A stretch of DNA of 64,000 nucleotides from Fomitopsis serialis (taxonomy: Eukaryota; Basidiomycota; Agaricomycetes; Polyporales; Fomitopsidaceae): assembly GCF_022376445.1 (NCBI RefSeq), contig NW_025954964.1:620001-684000 (forward strand). Reading direction: 5' to 3'. The stretch's first letter is position 1. Every line of letters begins with the position of its first letter. Position numbers and translations under genes: made by a program. Positions 36,964 to 46,436 of the stretch are shown here, in pieces. A model generated the notes under the pieces. That model did not search any database. It worked only from the letters and a program-made list of their open reading frames with translations, and was not told the origin of the DNA.

Positions 36964-37588
36964 ATGATCGTCGACCCCAACAGCACCACCATGGTCCGTC
37001 TCCCGCCCTACATAAGCCCGTGCTTGACGTGGGTGTCTAATTTCTACCCCCCGCAGGCTACATCCAAAGACGACATGCAGGCACCACCCTCCTATGATGA
37101 GACCATGAAGGACGCTGCCGGTAGGTGATACGCGTTCGTGTCTGTGATCAGCGAGCTCATCCACACGTGCACAGCCTCCGGCCCGTTTGTCGCTGAAGGC
37201 GCAGCGAAAGCCGACCAGGTGAAGGTCCCAATCCCTCCGACGCCATCACATTCGCCGGCGGGGCCTTCGTCGCGCATACCGTCCATGCCCACCACGACGG
37301 TGTACAACTATGTGAACCCTGCTACGGGCGAACACGTCGTGTCCCTCCTGCCTCCGGATCATCCGCAGATGGTCTGTCTGCAGCAGGGCGGCCACGTACC
37401 GAGCACGCGCTACGGTGTCCTCGGTGCGCTCGGACATTCTTCAGCGTGGGTAGGCTTGCTGACTGTATGTTGCAGGTATTTTGGCGGCCATCATATGGTT
37501 CCCTGTGGGCATTGCCTGCTGCCTGCTCGACCGCAGAGTGAAATGCGCACGGTGTGGACTTACCATCGACGAGGGCGTATGCGCATGA
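36964..37588 (+). CDS. Small membrane protein similar to brain protein I3 (BRI3)
   Basis: Short protein with a Pro-rich cytosolic N-terminus and one hydrophobic hairpin close to the C-terminus. A PPSY motif (QAPPSYDETMKD) matches the PPxY class bound by WW domains of Rsp5/Nedd4 ligases. The exons join through ASGPFVAEGAAKADQV, then YNYVNPATGEHVVSLLPPDH, QMVCLQQGGHVP and TRYGVLGILAAIIWFPVG, and end CARCGLTIDEGVCA. The spacing of pre-membrane PP-D-H-P, the IIWFPVGIACCLLD segment and the CxxC tail resemble BRI3, a lysosome-associated protein of vertebrates. The start may be 36964 or the ATG at 37075. The match is by pattern only. Confidence 0.7.
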
Positions 37589-38473
37589 GCACTTCATGAG
37601 CGCGACAAGTACTGCTACCCGGCTCGACTGGGACTTGACTATTGCGCCCTATTCTTTTTCTGTGGTTCTCATGTTTCTCATTCGGTCTTTGCCACACTGT
37701 ATTGTACGTACTCTGCCGCATCCCTTGATCGTACATCTCCCGCCTTGGTGCATATAATCCGGACTGTTGTATACATAAGTGTACTTGCCTAGAATCTGTT
37801 ACTGTCAATCGATCCACCCTCGATTTCACTCGATTTCATCTGAGTGGCTGCGCTGCTGGACATACGTCGCGGCATGCGCGGGTGTTCATACGTGTTGTCT
37901 GTTGACTGGCTGTGTCCAGTCAAAGAGAACATAGATGGCGTTTTTTTGGCTGGCGTGATAGGGCGAAGATGGGCTGTGCCATGACGCGTCCAGGTGATCT
38001 TGTTCGCCGCGTGTACCGCGTACCGTGTTGTGGATCAATCAATCATCATCGGTTAGCACTGCTTCAAGTCTGCTTGATCCCGGCATCGGAGCCAGGGCGG
38101 GCGACGCTCTTCTGGGCATCTCGCCCCCTTCGCTCTTTTACAGGCAAATTCGACGACATTCAGCCTATGACATTGAGAAGCACAACGGTGGGTGCATGAA
38201 GCTTCAAGTATTGCAGGTCTGTACAGGGCGCATGAAGACCATCGTGCAAAGTGCGACACATGGGAGAACGGGCCCATCGCGCGTCGCCATTACTTCCTGA
38301 GCGGCCATTTCGTGTTTCATCACGGCAGCCGCGCACCCGTGCTACCAACCAGGTATCCTGCCGAGTCACCGCCTGTCCGGCATTGACTCCCAGAGTAGAT
38401 GGAATTTGGTCTGTCTGATGCGCATGCCATCCTGTAACTTGGCCGAGCCGGCCAACTTTGCTGGGGGACGGCG
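37589..38473. other. Intergenic region upstream of the His-rich gene
   Basis: About 0.9 kb with no recognised gene. Frames here are short and without domains. It should carry upstream control elements of the histidine-rich gene. Confidence 0.4.
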
Positions 38474-38479
38474 TATAAA
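38474..38479 (+). promoter_or_regulatory. TATA box of the His-rich gene
   Basis: TATAAA followed about 30 bp on by a likely transcription start and a pyrimidine-rich leader (about 38510-38728). TATA plus CT-rich leader is typical of strongly expressed, regulated fungal genes. Confidence 0.6.
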
Positions 38480-38560
38480 GATGCGCGCGACGCGTCGGAA
38501 CACCCCAGCTCGCAGCCTTTCTTTCATTCTTTCAGAGCTCCCAGGTACAGGTGCCGGTCG

Positions 38561-38627
38561 GTGAGTAGTCCCCCTCGATGTCTGCGCTTCGTCGGTGTGC
38601 TGACGGCGTCCTCTTCTCCCCATGCAG
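38561..38627 (+). other. Probable 5' leader intron of the His-rich gene
   Basis: GTGAGT at 38561 and a pyrimidine tract ending CATGCAG at 38627, with a CTGAC branch-like site at about 38600. It lies between the TATA box and the start codon, so it would be a leader intron. Splicing is predicted only. Confidence 0.5.
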
Positions 38628-38728
38628 CCTTACTTGTACTTCTTTTTTGCACTCTCTCGTTACGATTTTACGACTTTTCTAACTCTCCTCTTCTACTCAA
38701 CCGTTCTACTTTACGCCGTTTTTTCACG

Positions 38729-40112
38729 ATGCGTTCCTACTCCGCCATCCCTGTCGCGCTTGTCGCTGCTGCGTCCGTCGCGCCTGCCTTCGCTGCCCCG
38801 ATTTTCAGGTGTGTACTCTTCCTCATTCATGTCTCATGGTCGCATCCTAATGCCGCCGTTACAGGACCACTGACATCGAGGTTCGCGATGACTCGTTCCT
38901 TCCCGCTCGGGAGGTGACTGAGTTCGACGCGCGTGCTGTTGATGATGACTTAGAGCTTGCTGCTCGTGATCTCGACGAGGAGCTCTTGCTCGTTTCTTTG
39001 ACGAGGAACTTGAGGCCCGTGAGCCCCACCACCACTACGAGGAGGAGGACGACACCGAGGAGCACCACCACGGGCACCACCTTCACCACGGGCACCATGA
39101 TAGTGAGGAGTACGGCCACCACCACGGCCACCATCCCCACCACCACCACCACCACCATGGTGAGTTCTTCCATGACGGTGACCACTACGACCAGCGCATC
39201 GGGCACTACCACGGTCACCACCACCACGGCCCCCACCACCACCACCATGGTCACTACCACCACGCGGAGGACTTCGATGATGAGGAGTTTGGTCACCGCC
39301 ACCACCACGGCCACCACCACCACCACCCCCACAATGGCGAGCACTACCACCACGACTTCGCCCGTGCGGCTGGTGATGCGCCGGTGGCCGAGCAGCCTGC
39401 GACGGCGGCTCAGCCTGCCGCTGCCGCCCACCCTGCGTCTGGCGCTCACCCCGCGACCCACAAGGCTGGCGCTGCTCACTCTGGTGCATCCGAGCACCCT
39501 ACTTCACACGAGTCGTCGCACGCCGCGCACTCTGGTGTGCACAGCCAGGAGCGCCTCGGCGCACACACCGGCGCGCACGGGGAACACGGCGGCAAGGCGG
39601 GTACGCACGCGCACGTCCAGGGCGCTCACGTTGGTGCCCATGAGCACTCCACGTCCCACTCCGGCACCGGGCACCGCTCTGGCGCTCACCGCACCTCCCA
39701 CAACGCTGTTCCCGGCCAGCATGAGGCTTCGGAGCACGGGCACGGCCGGCACCAGCACGGTGAGGCGCACCGGGACGTCGGCGCGCACACTGGCACGCAT
39801 ACTCACGAGCGCGGCGCACACACCGGCACGCACTCTCACGAGCGCACCGGCGCGCACGCCAAGGCACACCCTGGTGCCCAGCGCGCAGGTTCCCAGAGCG
39901 AGGAGCACCCTCTCGGTGCTGCGCACCGCACCGAGCACAGTGCTGCCCACCCTGGCGCGCAGCACGGTGCCGCCAACGCTGGTACCGAGCACAGCGCTAG
40001 CTCTGTCCGCACCGGCGCGACGCCTGCGGTGTCGGGTACCGCGGACCACAAGACGCGTGCGTTCGAGGTGCTCGCTCGTGCGATCTTCGGTGACTACGAC
40101 GAGCTCGACTAA
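38729..40112 (+). CDS. Secreted histidine-rich protein, novel type
   Basis: Exon 1 is 38729-38808 and exon 2 starts at 38865. The N-terminus MRSYSAIPVALVAAASVAP is a signal peptide with cleavage expected near AFAA/PIF. An acidic segment follows (EFDARAVDDDLELAARDLDEE), then a domain of about 113 residues of which I count 53 His, with His runs of up to seven, mixed with Gly, Tyr, Asp and Glu (39021-39359). A second part of about 220 residues is Ala/Gly/Ser/Thr-rich with a His every few residues and a repeat GAHTGTHTHER. It ends DHKTRAFEVLARAIFGDYDELD. To stay in the His frame one base is needed at the TT at 38986-38987. Third-position GC (CAC, GGC, GAG) shows the His frame is the coding one. 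Metal binding (Zn, Cu, Ni) is inferred from composition. I know no named homologue. Confidence 0.85.
39021..39359 (+). repeat. CAC-rich tract encoding the poly-His domain
   Basis: 339 bp dominated by CAC codons with interspersed GGC, GAG, GAC and TAC. It reads as His runs of two to seven separated by Gly or acidic residues. Because CAC repeats read ACC or CCA in other frames, all alternative frames are also free of stops. Confidence 0.9.
39780..39845 (+). repeat. Two tandem 33-bp units in the His-rich gene
   Basis: Units 39780-39812 and 39813-39845 encode GAHTGTHTHER and GAHTGTHSHER. A third partial unit follows (TGAHAKAH). The unit length is a multiple of three, so copy-number changes keep the frame. 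Confidence 0.85.
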
Positions 40113-40763
40113 ACGGGGGTTTGAGAACGCTGAACGGCATGATATGTTCTGTAGTAGATGGATAGTTCATCTGTATTGTTACGACGAGAATGCGAATAGC
40201 TCTGGGCTGCGAGTCTCGCTAATACCCCTGTGTGATTGCGTGAGATCTGGCTCGCATGTGTCTCTAGCTCAATTGTCTTGGCGATTGTGGGTGTATGGTG
40301 GGTCGGTCTCATGACTGTGTTCGTCGGAAGATATTTCTCTTGATGTTAGTGAGAACTTGTTTTATTGTCGATAAACTTCGAACGCGAGATGTTACTTGTG
40401 ATATCTGCCTTGTGTTCTTCGACGCGATGCTACAAGTGTTCCTAGGCGAAGCATGCGCGGAATCGTCGAGTCGATGCGACGGATTGAACTGTATCATCGC
40501 GGTATGACTCAAGGTAAGTAGCGGTGACTCGCTGTCGATGCCTCCTTCAACGGAGGATGCTCGCCTATGTATCACTGTGTGCCCAAAGGCGGTGAAACCG
40601 CCCGAGACTCATCCGTAACGGTGTCACCACCGCGACCGGTGAAAATTGATCTACATAGATACATCTTACATGTCGTTCGCCCTAAAAAACGTGAACACGT
40701 ACATATACGAGGCCCAATACGTATACCCTCTGCACCAAACCCCCCCACTGTATACCGCCGAGA
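40113..40763. other. Convergent 3' intergenic region
   Basis: About 0.65 kb between the His-rich gene (+) and the first DUF4436 gene (-). No gene recognised. Confidence 0.4.
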
Positions 40764-42563
40764 CTATACCGTCATAGCAGTCTGTGGAGGCGTCCGCAAC
40801 GCGCGCCACTTCTGCCACCTAGGCGAGTCATCCTCTGGGTTCCGGAAGAGGAACACGGCGGACATGAAGATGGACTGTCATGGCTCGGCGTCAGACTAGC
40901 ACATACGCGAAGGGCAGAGACGGGAACTAACCGAAAAGGTGAGCAGTGCCAGGCAGGGTAGTATCCCAATAAAATCTGAAGACTAGTGTAAGTGATACAC
41001 ATCGAGGGATTCTTCTCATGGACTAACCAATGTCCGCACCTAGACCCATCACGCGTCGTCATCCACTATTCACGTCGCCAATACGATAGCACTCACCGAA
41101 ACCATTAGGGGCCCCCGGCATTGTACCGCGCAACTGGGTAAACGCAAACAAAGTCGCGACCGGCAATACCAAGATGTCACCCCTAACGCCCTTCCCGAAG
41201 AAGACCGAGACGATGCATGCCATGATGAATGTGATGGTAATCATCCCTGACGCAGCCGTCGTAGTCAGTAAGGTAGATCACGACCAAAATCGATACTCAC
41301 AAATGGCGATCACGATGAGCAATGCATACATCCTAATGACCTGCCCTCGGGTCACGACCAAGTTCTTGATAGAAACGTCATTCGCAGCTATTCCGGAGGT
41401 AGCGGTGTCGAGTTTCGCGTTGAAGCCACTGAACCGCCGTGTGGTACCGTCAGTTGAAGGGCGGATGTTAATGGTAATACGCAGGCTAATGTCACGTACA
41501 CAGCGATTCCACTAGTAGTACCAATACCGAGAGGTACGGTACTGTTGTCACTAACGGACTGCGCGAAGAACGCCAGAGTGGACGTGTACCTGACGACACC
41601 TTACGTTAGTAGTCGTCGAGAAGACTTCTTGAAAATCGACGCGTGCTCACTTGTCGAACGGATACGATTGCGCTGACCGACCGCCATAGTAGAAGTTCGT
41701 CATGGCCACTTGCGTCCTGAACAGGGGCGAACTGTCGCGATAATCAGGGTTGCCGCTTGCGTTGTAAGCCTGATAATCGGTGGCATTGATAGTGAAAATC
41801 GGTGGAGGTTTCTCGTTGTTCGCCGTCGATGTAGAGCCCGCGCCACGCAGCAGATTCCTGGCGGCAAGTGATAAAAGTGTTAGTAATCTGGGTATTCCTC
41901 GTCCAGTAGTACGTACACTTACTGGTCAAAGTAGATATCTACATCCGGACAATCTGACGTCGACGGAGAAGAGCCATCGGGACAGAAGTAATATAGAAAC
42001 CAGTCCAGCGTAATGGACTGCGAATCCGAGTCGACTGAGATCAAGTTGGCGTCCATTTTGACCTACGTATCGTTGCTCAGATTTCTTCAGGAAGACGCGT
42101 GTTACACTGCACCTACCCAAGTCGGATCTTCAATCAGAAAAGAGTCAAGCACCTGGACACCCTGGAAGGTGCCCAATCGCAAAGACCAACCCACGCCGAT
42201 GCTAGTGCACACGAGGATCAGGATGAAGAAGACAGAGACAACGATCCAGTGCCTCTCGACGAAAGCGAGAGTTGTGTTGCAGACGCGGTCTGCAAACAGC
42301 CTCATCCTCGACGATCGCTTTGACGGAGACGCCGTAGTAAGTAAGTCGGCACCATCGTTGGGAGACTGCGGCAACTTTGCGATCGAGCCGGGCGTCGCCA
42401 TGGGAGTGTCATATGGATCGTATTGCGGGAATGCTGGTAGAGTCTGGGATCGCTTTTCAGACAAGCCGAAATAAGTATCCCTGTCCAGACTGGGGGTCGG
42501 TACCGTTCCAGCTCGCGCCGGAGGCCTGTGCGCGAGGTCGATGCCTAGAGTCGACGTTGCCAT
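40764..42563 (-). CDS. DUF4436 membrane protein, copy A
   Basis: Function unknown. Exon 1 starts at 42563 (MATSTLGIDLAHRPPARAG), is Ser/Pro-rich and ends in a membrane segment (HWIVVSVFFILILVCTSIGVG) and WSLRLGTF. Exon 2 (about 41930-42070) encodes DANLISVDSDSQSITLDWFL and CPDVDIYFDQ. Exon 3 encodes NLLRGAG, INATDYQAYN, RTQVAMTNFYYGG and SYPFDK, the DUF4436 core. Later exons give GIAV/GFNAKLDT, TRGQVIRMYAL, FALTQLRGTMPGAP-like residues (TLFAFTQLRGTMPGAP) and a final helix. The last exon encodes SIFMSAVFLFRNPEDDSPRW and stops at 40764. The SYPFDxY and MPGAP motifs match bacterial DUF4436 proteins as I remember them. An intron of about 70 bp after GIAV explains an apparent frame break. Intact. 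Confidence 0.82.
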
Positions 42564-43477
42564 ATGTCGGACACGCTCGCTGAGCTGGAATGCTGTGAAG
42601 GGAAGACAGACGGTCTTGTAAACGAACAGATGGCGAAGGGGCAGTCAAAAAAAAAACAAGAACAGTCTCAGCGAAAGATCGAAGTGCGCCTCCTGTGATT
42701 GTGCGATCTTCTTATAAGCAATTCATGACGAGGACCGACGGCCTCAGCCCTCACCGGCACCGGCAGCTTCGTAATCTGCGGTTTCATCTTGATGGGAAAT
42801 GAGTTACGAGACTTTCGTGTGGTTTGACAGCGGATGCGCCTGACGTCGGTCTCCATCCGTCAGAACACAGCAAATAGCCTCAGTTACTACTCACGCTAGC
42901 AGGCACTAACAATCAGGGCGCGAGACGGCCATCCCAATGTACTTGAGGATCGGAGTTGCAGGATAGAGTAGTATTCGACTGTGCCAACTTTGTTTGGATT
43001 GTCGAGACTCGGAAGGCCCAAGAAAACTTTGAGGTACGCGACGGTGGTTCAAGTTGGGCAATGCTGCGAATACCAGGCCATTGACTGTAGCCAACGTCAC
43101 CATGCCCACTACCACTTGATGGAACACTGGCCGTGGTGACACTGCAATACAGAAGGGTATGAGCGGTTGATTGGCGCACGTTACACACTCACCGACTCAC
43201 CGAGGTCTGCACAAAGCCAGGCCAACCCGGAAAGTATTAATTCACTATACACCGCCTCTTAACCGCAGATCGATCAAACAGTTACGTCGCCGATATCCCG
43301 GCGGCCGCATCGACTGACTGATCGTGTCTTGGCCTGATTCAGTTGCCTGCTGCCGCCCTGGCAGGGCCTCGTGTTTGTGGTCTGCCCACGAGAGACTAAG
43401 CAGGGCCTGGGCTATGCTCAACTTGACAGAAAATGAGCTCCCAAGTTACATACATACATAAGTTACATCACAGATAT
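42564..43477. other. Intergenic spacer A/B of the DUF4436 array
   Basis: About 0.9 kb. It contains the upstream region of copy A, a ten-A run at about 42647, and the 43160-43350 segment that is repeated upstream of copy B. No separate gene recognised. Confidence 0.5.
43160..43350. repeat. Upstream repeat, copy A version
   Basis: Shares blocks with 46035-46195: GATTGGCGCACGTT, GACTCACCGAGGT and CGCATCGACTGACTG, in the same order and similar spacing. It marks the spacer as part of the duplicated unit. Confidence 0.75.
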
Positions 43478-45304
43478 TCAAACTTGCATATCCTGAAGCT
43501 CGGGCCCTTGGCCTTTCGTCGTCACGGTGTCCCAACCCTTCACTTTCTCAGGGTGTACCAAATCCTGCCACCTAGGTGTGCTGTCCTCTGGGTTGCGGAA
43601 GAGAAAAATAGCGCAGGTGAAGATGGACTGACAACTGAGTGTAAGCTTTGCATCACGCACACCGAGGTAAGACACGAGCGAACCGAGAAGGTGAGCAGCG
43701 CCAAGCAGGGGAGAATCCCGACAAAATCTGTGATGCTTCGTGAGTCGCGGATTTAACGGCGCTTGCCTGCAGTGCTCACCGATGTCCGCGCCTGTCGAAA
43801 TTGGCGAGTCAGTAACTAATACCTTGGTCAGGATTAGGAGGATACTCGCCAAAGCCTGGAGGTGCACCGGGCATCGTGCCGCGCAATTGAGTGAACGCGA
43901 ACAAGGTCGTTACCGGCAACACCAAGACCTCGACTCTGATACCTTTTCCAAAGAATACAGCTACGATGCAAGCTAAGACAAACGTGATCGTGATCATCCC
44001 TGGCAGGCATGTCAATTGCGATAGACAACGGACACAACATATGGGCTCACATATGGCTATGACGATAATCAGCGCATATATTCTGATGACTTGACCTCGT
44101 GTGACTACCAGATTCTTGACGGCGACATGATACGCAGCCTCCCCGGACGTATTTGTGTCGAGCTTTGCATTGAATCCACTGAGGGCGCAGCGTCAGAAAA
44201 CATTCTGACGCCTTGCGCACCGCGACTACGTACACGGCGATTCCTTTGGTAAGACCGAAGCCTATGGGCACAGTCCCGTTGTCGCTCACAGACTGCGCAA
44301 AGAACACTAAAGTAGATGTATATCTGAAGGTCTTGATTAGCACATCTCCAATAACGTGTACCTGCGCAACCAGACTCACTTGTCGAAGGGATATGACTGG
44401 GAGGACCGACCATCAGAGTAAAAGTTCGTCATAGCAACCTGCGTCCTGAACTGAGGAGAATTGCGGCGATAATCAGGCCGAGTCGAGTTGAATTTATCAT
44501 AGGCTACATAGTCCGTCGCATTGATAGTGAATATGGGGGCAGGCTTTTCATTGTTGGATGCGGTTGAGTCGCCCCGCAACAGATTCCTAGCCCATTCCAC
44601 GGTGAATATAGGCATTGTCACGTTCATAAATTACACTCGAGACTCACTGGTCAAAGTAGATTTCAACATCAGGACAAGCCGGGGTGGATGGAGAGGCACC
44701 GCGCGGACAGAAGTAGCCTAAGAACCAATCTAAAGTTATAGACTGGCCGTCCGAGTCGACCGAAATCAGGTTCGCGTCCATTTCGACCTGGCTTCAATTA
44801 ATCAACTGTGCTCCGTACGATTACTCAAGCTGCCACACTTACCCAGAGCGACGTCTCCTGCGGAATATATTCATCCAGGACCTGAGCCGCCTCGAAGGAA
44901 CCCAAACGTAGAGACCACCCTACAGCGATGCTGATGCTGACGAGCAGCACCACAAAGAAGGTGGACGCAATGATCCAGTGTTTCTGAATAAACGTCTGCG
45001 GCCACTTGCGCACAAGGCGCAGGCGCTGCTTCGATGGCGACTTCCGCTTGGATGAGAATGTTGTAGTGGCCGAACTTTCCTGCATTGTAGCGCTTGACGC
45101 GCCCGTCAGCAAGAAAGGTGCACCCTCGAGCACATTGGTTTGATCTTGATGGGGCAAAGGGAGCGATAGTGGTGCTTGGGACCGTCGATCTGACAAACTA
45201 GGAGAGGCACCCATCTCCAAAAGCGGGATGGGCAGAGAACCAGTTCTGGCCGGACGTCTAGGTGTGAAGTCGGTATCGAGAGCCGACGTCGCAGCTTGTG
45301 CCAT
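43478..45304 (-). CDS. DUF4436 membrane protein, copy B
   Basis: Paralogue of copy A with the same exon order. The start at 45304 (MAQAATSALDTDFTPRRPAR) matches copy A better than the ATG 21 bp upstream. The first membrane segment is HWIIASTFFVVLLVSISIAVG. Then come exon 2 (DANLISVDSDGQSITLDWFL, CPDVEIYFDQ), exon 3 (NLLRGDSTASNN, INATDYVAYD, TNFYSDGRSSQSYPFDK), YTSTLVFFAQSVSDNGTVP, GIAV/GFNAKLDT, TRGQVIRIYALIIVIAI, ITFVLACIVAVFFGKG, TTLFAFTQLRGTMPGAPP and FVGILPCLALLTF. It ends SIFTCAIFLFRNPEDSTPRW plus a variable tail. Four membrane helices are expected, with exons 2-4 forming an extracytoplasmic domain. All splice phases agree, and no frameshift or stop was found. It is the most complete copy. 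Confidence 0.85.
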
Positions 45305-45798
45305 CGCCGTCCGGTTCACTATCAAAAGGATGCGGGAGCGCAGAAGTAGTAGTCGGGAGACGAATCGAAAGGGAGTGACCTAGAGTGGTGTAATGGCGAT
45401 ATCCAAGAGACTGAGGTGCATCACGGACGACCCAGTCATCCTTATGAGCAAGTCGCAGATAGAGGATCAATGGCTCACACACGCGCCGGCTGTTCGCCCT
45501 GTTCATTCCAATCACCCGTGCGATTTGTGTGGTTTGACAGCACGCCCTAGGCATACATCTTCAGGCGTCTAGGCATAGCTACTTGTGTCGTTTGGGGATC
45601 CTCAGCGGCCAGCGGGTGCTTAGCATGGAACCCCAGGACAGGTCAATAGCTTGCGATCTGCTCCGCCGCAGATTCCTCCTTCGCAACATATGTGAAACGC
45701 CGTTGATCACATTGAATGCCTTGACATGGAGGTTCTTTTACTTGCGACGCCCTGGAAAAGCCAACTGGCACAAAGTTGTAACGCTCTCATTCTGAGCT

Positions 45799-46010
45799 GA
45801 CTGGTATTCGACGTCGGTGTCAGCGGCCATCGCATGTGGTAGAACAAATGACTTACTGCACAATGATCCTGCGTGGGAGACGGGTCAAAATCTGCAGCAG
45901 TCTGAGCCGATCCTGTGCCTAAGAAGACGTATGTCACAGAGCTCCTAGTATAGAACGATGGCTATGCACTACCTGGTAAGACTTGTCATTCTCGAACCCA
46001 CAAAGGAGCA
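45799..46010. repeat. Upstream repeat, copy B version
   Basis: Aligns by eye with 48558-48760. Shared blocks include GCGTGGGAGACGGGTCA, AAGAAGACGTATG, CAGAGCTCCTAG, ATGGCTATGCACTA and GGTAAGACTTGTCATTCTC. The offset is about 2.76 kb, the array period. Confidence 0.85.
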
Positions 46011-46034
46011 TAGCCTGATGGCAGAGCCAGTGAG

Positions 46035-46195
46035 CAACCGATTGGCGCACGTTGCGGTGCTGTAAGCATACTGACTCACCGAGGTGCGTACAGAGTCTGT
46101 TCTCGTACCCGTCCGATGGGAGATGTGTGGTGATAGGCTGTGACGTCTCCCATCGCCGACATCCCGGCCGCATCGACTGACTGACCGTGGCTTGG
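46035..46195. repeat. Upstream repeat shared with the copy A spacer
   Basis: Partner of 43160-43350. The shared blocks ATTGGCGCACGTT, GACTCACCGAGGT and CATCGACTGACTGA lie in the same order. Confidence 0.75.
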
Positions 46196-46436
46196 GCTAA
46201 CTTACCTGCCGCAGGGTTGTGTTGAACGTGTCAGACTTCGGAGTTGGGGACAATGGGTCACATTGGTACGAGACAGGTAGCAACCATTGGCGAAAATGAA
46301 TTCGAGAAACCGACGTGAATTTTGTGATCAGACAGCACGGGGGCCGCACTTGCTGTGAGAAGCCTGAGACAGATTGCGATCAACAGAATATAAGTAGGCA
46401 AAAGACAACGGACATTCTGCACAAATATCAGGGCAT

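Larger units (their letters stand above)
45305..46436. other. Intergenic spacer B/C of the DUF4436 array
   Basis: About 1.1 kb holding the copy B upstream region and two duplicated segments listed separately. No separate gene recognised. Confidence 0.5.

Noticed and set aside
38859..39497. Minus-strand Val/Gly-rich frame opposite the His-rich gene
   Set aside because: It is the reverse complement of a CAC repeat (GTG repeats). It has no start context, and its composition is fully explained by the plus-strand gene.
41340..41530. Apparent frameshift in DUF4436 copy A (and the same place in copy B)
   Set aside because: All three copies share a GTACGT donor, a CTGAC or similar branch site and a CAG acceptor here, so an intron joins GIAV (GIAL in copy C) to G(F/Y)NAKLD in phase.
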